DNA of 64,000 nt from JAMXLO01 sp963726125 (GCA_963726125.1 CAVSBG010000021.1:256704-320703); one strand, 5' to 3'; shown: positions 1 to 8,997, counted from the stretch's first letter. Notes: generated from the sequence alone by a model not told the origin. Made by a program: numbers and translations.

Positions 1-1080
1 CGGCGCCGCCACCCCGAACAGCTCGAATCGGGACGAACATGTGACCGCGATTACCGGGCGGGCAGCCTTGTGCGCCAGGAACTGCCGGGCCTCCCCCTCC
101 AGCTCCAGCCGCTCGCGCAGCCCACGCCATTCCGTCCGATCCGTGTCCTCGATGAACATCGCGAGGATGCCCGGCCGCGTCCCGCTCAGCCGCTCCGGCG
201 CGATCGCGGCCAGCCGCCGCCGCACCGCCACGCCGATTTCGTCCGTGCGCCCGGCCCGCGCGACCATCACCAGCAGCCCCGCCTTGTCCGAGGCCACCGC
301 GAGATGTGCCTCCGGCCCGAACTCCCGCCGCAGCCAGGGCGACACGTCGTCTCCCGGCCAGGCCAAGGGATCCAGCCGCAGCACCGCTGCCTCGTCATGC
401 GCCCGCCGCCCTCCGTTCCGCAGCAGCCCGCGTATCCGCTCGTGCAGCCGGACCAGGGTCGCGTCGCACAGCCCCTGCGGCAGGGTCATTTTCAGCATAT
501 GGCGCCCGGGATTGGCCGCCAGCCACGTGCGGAGCTCGCGGTCGACGCGATCCGTCAGCCGGACCCACGTCCCGCGCCTCACCAGCCGTCCCTCTTCCGC
601 CGAGACGACTTCGCAGGCCACCTCCGCCGACAGCGACTCCCTGGAGATGACCAGATCCCAAGGCGCGCCCGTCTGCAGCCCGGCGAACTCGACCTGGAAC
701 CCCCGCGATCGCTGCAAACCAGCGGTCCACAGCAAATGGAACAGCGCCACCAGGGTTCTGTCGCCGCTGACAGCCGCCGCCAGTGTTTCCCGCAGACGGT
801 GCTTGCCCGGCGCGCCGAGGCGCCGATGCAGCGCCACCGCGTCCATCGCGAGCCCGGCGGCATGGAGTTCAGCGATGGCCGGTGGTCGCGTCAGCGGCCC
901 GCGCAGCCGCTCGATCGCCAGCTCCAGGCCATGCCGCTGCAGAACGGCAGCACCGGTTCGAGGCCCCGCCGAGGCAAGCCGCCCGATCTCTGCCAGGCGC
1001 GCCGTCCAGGCGCCGGCGCCAACCATGGCGACAAACGCATCGAGCGCGCGCGGATCGAAGGGCAGAGGCTGGCGTTGCAT
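1..1080 (-). CDS. hypothetical protein, 3' part outside the window
   Basis: An uninterrupted minus-strand frame begins at an ATG (complement of 1078-1080) with residues MQRQPLPFDPRALDAF and runs for 360 codons off the left edge, so the C-terminus is missing. The composition (many Arg, Leu, Ala, Gly) is that of a soluble protein; no signal peptide or membrane segment is visible. A stretch around residues 160-190 (PWDLVISRESLSAEVACEVV) has acidic residues at spacings vaguely like a PD-(D/E)XK nuclease core, but the Lys is not convincing. I do not recognise the family. It lies in the same direction as the downstream-reading lyase gene at 1254-2609, with a 173 bp gap holding a hairpin repeat. The long plus-strand frames over this region are shadows. 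Confidence 0.6.
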   Translation of the reverse strand, partial: MQRQPLPFDPRALDAFVAMVGAGAWTARLAEIGRLASAGPRTGAAVLQRHGLELAIERLRGPLTRPPAIAELHAAGLAMDAVALHRRLGAPGKHRLRETLAAAVSGDRTLVALFHLLWTAGLQRSRGFQVEFAGLQTGAPWDLVISRESLSAEVACEVVSAEEGRLVRRGTWVRLTDRVDRELRTWLAANPGRHMLKMTLPQGLCDATLVRLHERIRGLLRNGGRRAHDEAAVLRLDPLAWPGDDVSPWLRREFGPEAHLAVASDKAGLLVMVARAGRTDEIGVAVRRRLAAIAPERLSGTRPGILAMFIEDTDRTEWRGLRERLELEGEARQFLAHKAARPVIAVTCSSRFELFGVAAP

Positions 1081-1199
1081 CCAGTTCCAATAGACGCGCC
1101 GACCGGGTGGTTAATTCCCGCCCCAATTGTGGCGTCCGTCGCGGAAGGCTGCGGGCGGATCCGTTGCGCCCCCTGCCGCTCCCGCGCCCCCTCCCCCTA

Positions 1200-1222
1200 C
1201 CCCCTCCCGCAAGGGGAGGGGG
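1200..1222. repeat. REP-like GC hairpin, type A
   Basis: CCCCCTCCC at 1200-1208 pairs perfectly with GGGAGGGGG at 1214-1222 around the loop GCAAG, followed by AGAA. A near-copy with the same loop lies at 53704-53726 and a related hairpin at 17539-17564; a C-rich partial copy is at about 49208-49238. Dispersed short palindromes in intergenic DNA are typical of REP-like elements. Confidence 0.6.
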
Positions 1223-1253
1223 AGAACTGGCGTCGGCCCCCACTACCGCCCGC

Positions 1254-2609
1254 CTACGACAGGCCCCGCGCCACATCCCGCGCCCGCGCCGCCGCCTCCC
1301 GCGCCATCTCGGCGCACAGGCCGGTATACGCGGTCGGATCCAGCAACCGCCGGACCGCCGCGGCATCCAGATGCCGGGTCAGCCGCTCGTCCGCCATCAG
1401 CAGGTCGCCAAACGACCGCCCCTCCACCGCTGCCGCCTGCGCCGCGTCGTACACCACGTCATGCGCGTGCTGCCGCCCGATCGTCGCCCCCAGCTCCAGC
1501 ATCACCGCCTCGGCCATGATCAACCCACCGCCGAGATCAAGGTTCCGCCGCATCCGCGCCGGATCCAGCCGCAGCCCCCGCATCACCTCGCCCAGCCGAG
1601 CCAGCATGTCGCCCGTCTCGACACACGCCCGGGCCTCTGCCGAATCCATCATCAGGCTGGTCGTCCGGTCCGCCTCGTGCTCGGTCTGCATTGCCTCCAG
1701 CGCCAGCGGCACTGTCGCCCGCACCTCCGCCGCTGCGGCAATGATGTCCTGGCACAGCTTCGGATTGCGCTTCTGCGGCATCGTGGAACTGCCAACAGTG
1801 CCCGGCGGCACCGGCTCCTCGACCTCGCCGAACTCGGTCTTCATCAGCGTGTAGACCTCGCGCCCGATCTTGCCGCAGGTCGCCGCCAGCAATCCTAGCA
1901 GGCAGATGTTCTCCGCCAGATGGTCCCCCAGCGCCCGCGACGGCACGGTCATCGAGCCGAACCCCAACTGCCGGCCAATCGCCGCCTGCACCGGCGGCCC
2001 CTGCTTGCCCAGCGAGGCGAACGTCCCGGCGCCACCGCCCAGCATCGCGACGAAGATCCGCGGCGCCGCCTGCCGCAGCCGCTCGACATGCCGCAGCAGC
2101 TCGTCGATCCACACCGCGACCTTGTAGCCGAACGTCGCCGGCACCGCGTGCTGGCCATGCGTCCGTCCGGGCAAAGGCATTTCCGCCCCGCGTTCCGCGA
2201 GGTCGGCCATCGCCACCAGCGCCTCGCCGATCAGCCGGAGGAACACCCCGTGCGCCGCGCGCAGCACCAGCAGGTCGCCGGTCTGGGTGATGTTCTGTGT
2301 CGTCGCCCCCCAATGCACCCAGCCACCATGCGGCTCGCCCACGACGCGTGACAGCTCCCACACCAGCGGCACGATCGTGTGCCCGGTGCGGGCAAACCCC
2401 TCGTCGATCCGCACCCGGTCCAGCAGTTCCAGCCGCGCCGCGCGAGCGATCGCCTCGGCGGCGCCCGCTGGTATAATCCCCAGCTCCGCCTGCGCCCGTG
2501 CCAGCGCGACCTCGACGTCGAGCCACGCCTGCCAACAATTCTCCAGCCGATACAAGGCGCGGATACCCGGATCCGAGACGCGGGTCGCGGTTGGCAGTTG
2601 ATCACTCAT
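1254..2609 (-). CDS. lyase of the fumarase/aspartase superfamily (PcaB/PurB-like)
   Basis: The 451-residue protein carries the superfamily signature GSSTMPQKRNP and the conserved GRTHGQHAVPATFG region that supplies a catalytic His, plus an N-terminal helical domain. Overall it resembles 3-carboxy-cis,cis-muconate cycloisomerase (PcaB) and adenylosuccinate lyase (PurB). These enzymes are homotetramers performing beta-elimination of fumarate or a cycloisomerisation. I start it at the ATG complementing 2607-2609 (MSDQLPTATRVSD), which has AGGAA upstream; a longer frame to 2672 adds a non-conserved stretch. No pca or pur neighbours are present, so the substrate is undecided; class II cycloisomerase-like lyases of this kind are common orphan genes in Acetobacteraceae. 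It is divergent from the sensor kinase at 2702. Confidence 0.85.
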   Translation of the reverse strand: MSDQLPTATRVSDPGIRALYRLENCWQAWLDVEVALARAQAELGIIPAGAAEAIARAARLELLDRVRIDEGFARTGHTIVPLVWELSRVVGEPHGGWVHWGATTQNITQTGDLLVLRAAHGVFLRLIGEALVAMADLAERGAEMPLPGRTHGQHAVPATFGYKVAVWIDELLRHVERLRQAAPRIFVAMLGGGAGTFASLGKQGPPVQAAIGRQLGFGSMTVPSRALGDHLAENICLLGLLAATCGKIGREVYTLMKTEFGEVEEPVPPGTVGSSTMPQKRNPKLCQDIIAAAAEVRATVPLALEAMQTEHEADRTTSLMMDSAEARACVETGDMLARLGEVMRGLRLDPARMRRNLDLGGGLIMAEAVMLELGATIGRQHAHDVVYDAAQAAAVEGRSFGDLLMADERLTRHLDAAAVRRLLDPTAYTGLCAEMAREAAARARDVARGLS

Positions 2610-2701
2610 GACGGCGTTCCTTCCCGGTGACTGGTTGGACAGCAGCCTACCCCTGGGCGCGACAATTTCCATCCGGCAGCCTTGCTGATAAGACCCGGCT
2701 C

Positions 2702-4570
2702 ATGGGGGGCGCAGAAGGGGTCGGAACTGGCTCCGCCGTGCGACTGCCGCGCCCGCGGTGGTTGAGCGGCTGGCTGCTTTCGTCCTGGTCCATCCCCAGT
2801 CTGATGGTGGGACTGATCCTCGCCGTTGTTCTGCCGCTGCTGGCTTTTGGCGGCTTCCTCGTGCTCCGTTCCGCCCAACACGAACAGGCGCTCATGGGCG
2901 AGGCCGCCCGCGAGCGCGCGCAGGCGGCCGCCGCCACCATCGACTACGACCTCAGCCTGTTGCGCGCGCATCTGTTCATGCTCGCGGGGGCGCGATCCCT
3001 CCAGACGGACGATCTCGCCGGCTTCCATGCGGACGCGAGCAACTTCGCCCGTGACGACGGCTTGTACGTCAGTCTGTACGACGTGACCGGCCGGGCACTC
3101 GTGAATACCGCCATCCCGTACGGGCACCCGTTGCCCGCGGTGGCGGACGTCGATGCCATCAGGCGGGTCGCGGCGACGGGCCGGCCCAATGTGTCCGAGG
3201 GCTCCGTCGGCCCGACCGGCTACGAACTGTCGGTCGCCCTCAACGTTCCGGTCATGCGCAACGGCAAGCCGGTCTATGTGCTGAGTTACGACGTCGCCCC
3301 ACGCGTCCCGGCGCTACTCGCACAGCTCAACCTACCGCCTGGCTGGGTCCTCGCAGTAACCGACGACCGCGGCTACGTCCTCGCGCGCAATCGCGACGTC
3401 GATCACATCGTTGGACGCAAAGGCCGCGACGAGATCAACCGGCACTTCTTCGCAGCGGACGATGGTTGGTTCCCCAGCATCTCGCGCGAAGGCGTGCCGA
3501 TCTACAACGCCTTCACCCATACCCGGCTTGCCGGATGGGCCGTCGACATCGGCATTCCGGACAACGTGCTGTTTGCGCCGGTGCTGCATTCGACACTTGT
3601 CCTTGCCTTGGTGGGCGGAGTCACGGTCTGTGTTGCGCTCATCATGGCGAGCTTCATTGCTCGCCGCGTCTCGATTTCAATCGGCGGCCTGGTCAGTTAC
3701 GCCGACGCGGTGGGGCGTGGCGAGCGCCTGCCGCCGCATCCCCCCAGCATCAAGGAAATCGACGCGGTCGCATGCTCGCTGGATCAGGCGGCGGAGCAAC
3801 TGCATCGCAGCGCGGAAGCGCGCGACCAGGCCGCTCGGGAATTGCGCGAGAGCGAACAGAAATACCGCGAACTCGCCGAGGCCCTTACCGCCGCCAACGA
3901 GGAGCGTACTCACCTGCTGCACCAGGTCGTTGCGACGCAAGAGAACGAACGCACCCGCATCGCCCGCGAACTGCACGACAGGCTGGGACAATACCTGGCC
4001 GCGCTGCTGCTCGGTCTGGACGCCATCGCACCGGGCTGCGCCAGCAGTCCTGCCGCGCGACAGCGCCTTACGGAACTCAAGAAGCTGACCACCGAACTGG
4101 GTCGGGATTTCAGCCGAATGGCGTGGGAACTCCGACCGATGGCGCTGGATGAACTGGGCCTGCGGAACGCCATCACGCAGTATCTCGAGGAATGGGCCGA
4201 ACTGTCGGGCCTGCACATCGACCTTGAGATCAGGCTCGGCGACCGCCGCCTGCCACCTGATGTCGAAACGGCCCTGTTCCGCGTCCTGCAAGAGGCGATC
4301 ACCAATGTCGTCAAGCACGCCGGCGCTGAGAGTGTCGGCGTCATCCTCGAATCGATCAATGGCGAGATCAGGCTGATCATCGAGGACAACGGCCACGGAT
4401 TTCAGACCGACCAAGGCGCCGTTGTGGCATTGGGCAAGAGCCACCTCGGCCTATTGGGGGTTCGCGAGCGTCTTGCACTGGTCAATGGTAGACTTGAAGT
4501 GGAATCGACCCCAGGTTCAGGTACGACTGTCTATGCTTGTGTACCGGTTGCGGAAGGTATGGACGAATGA
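2702..4570 (+). CDS. membrane sensor histidine kinase (HisKA_3 / NarL-NarX type)
   Basis: About 622 residues from the ATG at 2702; an upstream in-frame start at 2627 cannot be excluded, and neither has a strong ribosome site. A membrane segment at about residues 31-54 is followed by a periplasmic sensor domain of about 240 residues (Cache-like by layout), a second membrane segment at about 296-318, a HAMP-like linker and a short coiled coil. The dimerisation/phosphoacceptor region contains RIARELHDRLGQY with the likely phosphorylated His at residue 425, then a HATPase_c domain (VLQEAITNVVKHA; DNGHGF; GLLGVRERL). This is the HisKA_3 class that pairs with LuxR-type response regulators. Its TGA overlaps the ATG of the regulator at 4567, so the two are translationally coupled and almost certainly cognate. 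The stimulus is unknown. Confidence 0.9.
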   Translation: MGGAEGVGTGSAVRLPRPRWLSGWLLSSWSIPSLMVGLILAVVLPLLAFGGFLVLRSAQHEQALMGEAARERAQAAAATIDYDLSLLRAHLFMLAGARSLQTDDLAGFHADASNFARDDGLYVSLYDVTGRALVNTAIPYGHPLPAVADVDAIRRVAATGRPNVSEGSVGPTGYELSVALNVPVMRNGKPVYVLSYDVAPRVPALLAQLNLPPGWVLAVTDDRGYVLARNRDVDHIVGRKGRDEINRHFFAADDGWFPSISREGVPIYNAFTHTRLAGWAVDIGIPDNVLFAPVLHSTLVLALVGGVTVCVALIMASFIARRVSISIGGLVSYADAVGRGERLPPHPPSIKEIDAVACSLDQAAEQLHRSAEARDQAARELRESEQKYRELAEALTAANEERTHLLHQVVATQENERTRIARELHDRLGQYLAALLLGLDAIAPGCASSPAARQRLTELKKLTTELGRDFSRMAWELRPMALDELGLRNAITQYLEEWAELSGLHIDLEIRLGDRRLPPDVETALFRVLQEAITNVVKHAGAESVGVILESINGEIRLIIEDNGHGFQTDQGAVVALGKSHLGLLGVRERLALVNGRLEVESTPGSGTTVYACVPVAEGMDE

Positions 4571-5226
4571 CACGCCCCCCGTCGCGCGTTCTCATGGTGG
4601 ACGATCACCCGGTGGTTCTCGCCGGGCTGAAGGCGCTGGTCGAGGCCGATACGGATTTCCACGTCGTTGGCGAGGCCCGCGACGGCCGCACCGCGTTGCA
4701 ACTGGCGCAACAGTTGCTGCCCGATGTGGTGGTGCTCGACATTTCCATGCCGGAGATGAACGGCATCGAGGTGGCCGCCGCTTTGCTGACCGAACAGCCG
4801 CAATGCCGGGTGCTCGTGCTGACCGTGCACGAGGACCGCGCCTACCTCAGCCAGCTCCTTGAAATGGGTGTCAGCGGCTATCTGCTGAAGCGCTCGGCCT
4901 CCGACGAGCTGATCCGGGCGCTGCACGCCATTATCGCCGGCGGCATGTACCTGGATCCCGCGATCGCGGGCAAGGTGGTTGGACGCCCGGCGCGTGATGC
5001 CGCCAGCCAGCAGGCAGGCCAGACGGCGGATCTCAGCGGACGCGAGACCGACGTGCTGCGTCTCGTCGCCTGCGGGCACAGCAACAAGGAAATCTCGGCG
5101 CGCCTCAGCATCAGCGTGAAGACGGTCGAGACCTATAAGGCGCGCGCGATGGAGAAGCTGGGCTACCGCAGCCGCGTTGAGGTGGTTCGCTACGCCGCGG
5201 AAAAGGGCTGGTTGTATAACCAATGA
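4567..5226 (+). CDS. response regulator, NarL/FixJ (LuxR HTH) family
   Basis: A 219-residue protein with an N-terminal receiver domain (LMVDDHPVVLAGL acidic pair; phospho-acceptor Asp58 in VVVLDISMPEM; Thr/Lys switch residues in VLVLTVHED and LLKRSA) and a C-terminal LuxR-type helix-turn-helix (LSGRETDVLRLVACGHSNKEI, SVKTVETYKARAMEKLGYRS). It overlaps the kinase stop codon by ATGA, which fixes the start. It acts in the cytoplasm as the output of the upstream kinase. Downstream at 5244-5267 is an inverted repeat AATTACC-N10-GGTAATT whose left half contains TACCCCT, resembling a NarL heptamer; whether this regulator binds it is conjecture. Confidence 0.92.
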   Translation: MTRPPSRVLMVDDHPVVLAGLKALVEADTDFHVVGEARDGRTALQLAQQLLPDVVVLDISMPEMNGIEVAAALLTEQPQCRVLVLTVHEDRAYLSQLLEMGVSGYLLKRSASDELIRALHAIIAGGMYLDPAIAGKVVGRPARDAASQQAGQTADLSGRETDVLRLVACGHSNKEISARLSISVKTVETYKARAMEKLGYRSRVEVVRYAAEKGWLYNQ

Positions 5227-5994
5227 CTCGGCCAATGTCGGGCAATTACCCCTCATTGTAGGTAATTTCTTGTCGTATTGACGGGCGTTTTCTGACGCAC
5301 CCTAGCGGGCTTTTCCCGCTTTCTGACACTCGCGAACTGACGCTCCCTGTCCAGCGAGATTGACCGGTCGTGCGGGCGTTCCGCTGCGCGCGTCCCGGCC
5401 TGCATCACGGGCTGATATGAGGGACTGCGTTTCGGTGTTTGGCTGCAATTCCCGTGTGCGCGTGCCGGCTGTGTTGCTGCAGAGCGATGCGCGCAGCGGG
5501 TCGCTCGCCGCCACCGTGAGGGATGTGATGGGCGCGCCGGTCATGGACGGGCATTGGTCGTCCGGGCGCGTCATCGGACCGAATCGGAAGTCGATTGCGC
5601 CGTTGGACCGAGGTCCGACCGGCATGGAATTGCCTGACCCGTCAGCGAGGAGCGCCGTCATCTAGCAGCACGGAACGATAAATCCTGCTCGATCGATGCG
5701 TGCGACGGTATTTCCGGCCCTGGAAATACTCATTGGATTTTTATTGACCAGTTCCATGATATCTTTGTGCCTCTACTAGACACATGTTGCAGTTATGCCA
5801 CGGTGTCTCAGTAATGCCGCTAAATTGGTGGAAACGATATTTGCGGACCCCTCAGGGTCGGATATGGTTTCGCTGACCTGGTTGCCGCCTGGCTTTGCGA
5901 AGCCGCTGCCGCGTTCGTTGGGAGCTCGCGGGCAAACATCAGGACAGGAACTGAAGGATTCGCCCCGGGGAACCGGCGCACAGAGGAGGATAGA
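5227..5994. other. 768 bp without a supported gene; palindromes upstream of porin 1
   Basis: Short open frames here (for example 5360-5665) have no recognisable content and poor start contexts. Three palindromes stand out: AATTACC/GGTAATT (5244-5267), AGCGGG-CTTTT-CCCGCT (5304-5320, followed by TTCTG, a possible weak terminator of the kinase/regulator pair), and GTATTTCC-N6-GGAAATAC (5708-5729), a perfect 8+8 dyad. The stretch from about 5690 to 5800 is richer in AT than its surroundings and includes TTGACC at 5744, so it may hold the porin 1 promoter, although I cannot place a good -10 box. Confidence 0.5.
5708..5729. promoter_or_regulatory. palindrome GTATTTCC-N6-GGAAATAC, possible operator
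   Basis: Perfect 8 bp arms separated by 6 bp give a 22 bp dyad, a size typical of a dimeric regulator site. It lies about 270 bp upstream of the porin 1 start in an AT-richer stretch. No T-run follows it, so a terminator is unlikely. The corresponding upstream region of porin 2 does not show this dyad, which would give the two copies different control. Confidence 0.3.
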
Positions 5995-7431
5995 ATGCGG
6001 AAATTGCTACTGGCCAGCGCCGCAACGGTCGGCTTGGTAGGGACGGCTGTGGCGCAGACCCCACCGGCTCCGACTGAGATGTTGGGCATCCCATCGCAAC
6101 CGAGCACTTACCTGGGCGGCAACAACTCGCTGAACTCGGACGGCAGCGCGCTGCCGGCGGGGCCGAACACGCCGACCCCGGGCACGATGACCATTCACTT
6201 GAATGGCCGCGTATGGGGCTACGTGGGCGTGCAGGGCGGTTCGTCCAGTGACGTCGCCGGCAACAAGGTGAACCCGGAGCAGATGATCGGCTACTTCCGG
6301 CTGTATCCCGGCGTTGATGCTTTGGCGACCAATGGCCTCCGCTACGGTGCCATCGTCGAAATCCGGCAGAACTTCATCGGCCAGAGCTACGGCCTGAACA
6401 TCACTGCCCCATCGGGCACATCCAACCCGGGCGCTGGCGCCGCCAACTCCAGCAGCCCGTCGGGGAACAGCTCGGCCAGCACGCTGTATGTCCGGCGTGA
6501 GGCTGTGTATCTCGGCTCCGACCAGGTGGGCATCCTGCGCATCGGGCAGGATGACGGTCCGTTCAGCCAGTTTGACAACGGTGTGACGACCTTCCAGTTC
6601 GGCACCGGCGCGTGGAACGGTGATGGCCCTGACAACTTGATCGGCAGCGGCATCGTCGTGTTCCCGTTCTGGTCGGGCGTCGGCGCTGAATACGTCAACT
6701 CGAAGGTCGCCTACTTCTCGCCGCGCTTCGCCGGTTTCGACATCGGTGCGAGCTTCGCGCCGGCCAACACGGCCAACAACGCGTCGGCCTGCGGCGTGGC
6801 GGGCGCAGGGTGCGTTGCGGTCTCGACAGCGACCAGCACTGCGTTCGGCGGCGAGAACCGTCCGACCAATTGGTATGAAGTCATGGGCCGCTACCAGGGC
6901 AACTTCGGGGGCCTCGGCGTTTACGGCATCCTGGGTTACTCCGGATCCGGCCACGTGCATGTCTGGGGCGCGACCCCCGGCGGCATCGGCGGCACGACGA
7001 CAGCCTACAATGGCTTCAGCGTTGGCGACGGCGGCTTGGCACTGACCTATGCCGGCTTCACCATCGGCGGCAACGTGCTGTGGGGCGCCTTCAATGGCCA
7101 GGTCGGCTTGAAGCCGCAGGGCGGCGTCAATGCCGTCGCCTGGGTCGGCGGTGCCCAATACGCCATCGGGCCGCTGACCATGGCTGCGTCCTACATCAAC
7201 TACCAGTCGCAGGGCGCGGCCGTGATGATCAACAAGTCGCAGAGCTACAACAGCGACATCGCCGCCGGCATCACCTACAGTATTGCACCGGGCTTGAATG
7301 CCTATGCCGAGTATCTGTATGGCCAGACCCATCAGGGCGGCGTCAGCCAGATAACAGGCTCGACCGGCACGTCGGCTAACAACGATTGGCACGGTCAGTC
7401 GTTCATCATCGGCACCCGCGTTCAGTGGTAA
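5995..7431 (+). CDS. outer-membrane porin, copy 1
   Basis: The 478-residue product starts MRKLLLASAATVGLVGTAVA, a clear Sec signal peptide with cleavage expected after AVA or AVAQ, and continues as a Gly/Ser/Asn/Tyr-rich beta-barrel with alternating hydrophobic residues, ending in the aromatic RVQW expected for BAM-dependent insertion. It resembles general-diffusion porins of Rhodospirillales, giving uptake of small solutes across the outer membrane. AGGAGG lies just upstream of the ATG. A second copy with roughly 30 amino-acid differences lies inverted at 8998-10437; the similarity begins at the ribosome-binding site and ends just after the terminator, so the duplicated unit is the gene without its promoter region. 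Solute specificity is unknown. Confidence 0.88.
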   Translation: MRKLLLASAATVGLVGTAVAQTPPAPTEMLGIPSQPSTYLGGNNSLNSDGSALPAGPNTPTPGTMTIHLNGRVWGYVGVQGGSSSDVAGNKVNPEQMIGYFRLYPGVDALATNGLRYGAIVEIRQNFIGQSYGLNITAPSGTSNPGAGAANSSSPSGNSSASTLYVRREAVYLGSDQVGILRIGQDDGPFSQFDNGVTTFQFGTGAWNGDGPDNLIGSGIVVFPFWSGVGAEYVNSKVAYFSPRFAGFDIGASFAPANTANNASACGVAGAGCVAVSTATSTAFGGENRPTNWYEVMGRYQGNFGGLGVYGILGYSGSGHVHVWGATPGGIGGTTTAYNGFSVGDGGLALTYAGFTIGGNVLWGAFNGQVGLKPQGGVNAVAWVGGAQYAIGPLTMAASYINYQSQGAAVMINKSQSYNSDIAAGITYSIAPGLNAYAEYLYGQTHQGGVSQITGSTGTSANNDWHGQSFIIGTRVQW

Positions 7432-7458
7432 GCTCTCTCCACTGAGGGATCTGCGGAG

Positions 7459-7488
7459 CGGCGGGGTTCTTCCCCGCCGTTTCTGTTT
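7459..7488 (+). terminator. rho-independent terminator of porin 1
   Basis: Stem CGGCGGGG/CCCCGCCG (7459-7466 with 7472-7479), loop TTCTT, then TTTCTGTTT. It follows the porin stop by 27 bp. The same hairpin in the opposite orientation follows porin 2 at 8941-8970. Confidence 0.85.
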
Positions 7489-7546
7489 CATGGCAACTGC
7501 GCGCGATGCGCCACCTGCATCGAGGTAGCGCGCCCGGTCGATGCCA

Positions 7547-8773
7547 TCACGCAGGTCGTATCAATCGGGTTCCCGGCCAGCGCCCGGCAGTCACTTGCTG
7601 TGCGATCATAATCCGCAAGGCGTGTGCGAATGTGCCGGCCAGCCCGCCCTCTGCCGCGTGCGCCACAGCTATTACATAAGCTGTCCGTAGAAACGGGTGA
7701 TCGAGCGGTCGGAAATCAAGGAGGCTGAGGCCGATCTCTTCTCTGACTGCGAGCAATGGCAGGACCGTTGAGCCTACGCCTCGCTGAACGAGGGTTTTTA
7801 TCAATGTGATGCTATCGACCTCCATAATGATCTGAAGCTGAAGCCCGTGCCGAAATGCAATATCATCGAGTTTGCGGCGCACATTGTATCGTCGGCTAGG
7901 CAATAGCAGGCGAGCTTTCGCCAACTCGGAAAGGCCTGCCCTTTGACCCTCGCGAGATTGCTGTACAGACGATGAGCTAACGAGCCCGAGAGGCTCCACG
8001 AAGACAGGATCGAGCTTGACCGTATCGAACCTGCCTGGGTCATGCAGCACCGCAACATCGACCCGATTGCTAACGATTAGCTCCTCCAACGAAGAGCTGC
8101 TTTCTTCGGCTATGGTCACCCTTGCATCTGGGTTCTCTCGTCGGAGGTCATCGATGGTCTGGGGAATGATCAGCGACCCAAGTCCTGAGGGAATCCCGAC
8201 CGAGAGCTGCATGGGTTCTCGTTTTGACGGCGCGCTTTGCGCGGACGCGCTTGCCGCAACGGCTAAGTGTGACAACAGACGTAGGCCTGCCTGCGTTAAC
8301 GTAACGCCACGGCTGTGGCGCACGAATAGTTCCACGCCGAGGCCGGACTCCAGATTACGGATGTGGTGGCTTAGGGTGGCTTGCTCGACGCTGAGCTCTC
8401 TAGCGGCACGGCCGAAGCTGCCAACGCGTGCGATACACATGAAGTAGGTCAGCCCACGAAATTCCGAGCTTTGACCGACAGGTGCAGATGATCTGCGAGC
8501 GAGTTGTTCCGCCGGTCGCTCTTCGAGGCGAGCCTGCTCTGCTTTGCTTTCAGTTAGCTGTGCCGCCCGCCACGGATCGCGTGTGAGCGTCGAAATTTGC
8601 GTTATGGATGACATTCTGCGCACAACTGCGGCGGCCGTAATTGCCTCTCGGTCGTGGATCATCTGACCGAGAGTTTCTAGCAACTCTCTGTCGATGCGCC
8701 GCGCGCTATCGACGATCCGGACAGGAAATGTTGTTCCGCGTTGGCGGGACAGTTCACCAGAATCATGCTGCAT
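7547..8773 (-). CDS. LysR-type regulator with an N-terminal extension
   Basis: A 408-residue frame. The winged helix-turn-helix of LysR proteins is clear but begins only near residue 106 (LTYFMCIARVGSFGRAAREL, then TLSHHIRNLESGLGVELFVR, TLTQAG), followed by a normal substrate-binding domain (VGIPSGLGSLIIPQ, VAVLHDPGRFD, LLLPSRRYNVRRKLDD, GVGSTVLPLLAV). The first roughly 105 residues are extra relative to the usual length near 300 and are polar and charged (DSARRIDRELLETLGQMIHD); a shorter form from an internal Met is possible. The gene sits between the two inverted porin copies and has visibly lower GC than its neighbours, suggesting acquisition. Its position suggests, but does not prove, control of the porins. 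Confidence 0.82.
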   Translation of the reverse strand: MQHDSGELSRQRGTTFPVRIVDSARRIDRELLETLGQMIHDREAITAAAVVRRMSSITQISTLTRDPWRAAQLTESKAEQARLEERPAEQLARRSSAPVGQSSEFRGLTYFMCIARVGSFGRAARELSVEQATLSHHIRNLESGLGVELFVRHSRGVTLTQAGLRLLSHLAVAASASAQSAPSKREPMQLSVGIPSGLGSLIIPQTIDDLRRENPDARVTIAEESSSSLEELIVSNRVDVAVLHDPGRFDTVKLDPVFVEPLGLVSSSSVQQSREGQRAGLSELAKARLLLPSRRYNVRRKLDDIAFRHGLQLQIIMEVDSITLIKTLVQRGVGSTVLPLLAVREEIGLSLLDFRPLDHPFLRTAYVIAVAHAAEGGLAGTFAHALRIMIAQQVTAGRWPGTRLIRPA

Positions 8774-8940
8774 CAGCGAACTCCGCGGACCGGGTGTCCC
8801 GAGGGCGGCAAAAACGCTTGCAAGTGAGTATCTCTAAGCTGAGCAATTCGGCCATGCATCGCAACGGCCCGTGAACAACTCTGCCGATAACGACAAAAGG
8901 GGGCTTCAAGCTGAACCATTCTGTTGGTCGAAGATCGTAG

Positions 8941-8970
8941 AAACAGAAACGGCGGGGAAGAACCCCGCCG
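8941..8970 (-). terminator. rho-independent terminator of porin 2
   Basis: The inverted copy of the porin 1 terminator: arms CGGCGGGG (8950-8957) and CCCCGCCG (8963-8970), with the T-rich tract reading on the minus strand at 8941-8949. It lies 27 bp past the porin 2 stop, as for porin 1. Confidence 0.85.
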
Positions 8971-8997
8971 CTCCGCAGATCCGTCAGTGGAGAAAGC

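Noticed and set aside
70..1854. Long open plus-strand frame of 594 codons
   Set aside because: It is antisense to the edge gene and to the lyase, is Pro/Arg/Gln-rich low-quality protein, and has no family pattern; the minus-strand genes have clear motifs.
5360..5665. 101-codon frame between the response regulator and porin 1
   Set aside because: No ribosome site, no family resemblance and basic low-complexity content; the region is better read as non-coding.
6007..7491. Open frame of 494 codons antisense to porin 1 (and its twin 9037-10425 antisense to porin 2)
   Set aside because: Both are mirror frames of the porin codons, which lack stops in this phase because of GC-rich third positions. 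The sense product has signal peptide, barrel pattern and terminator.
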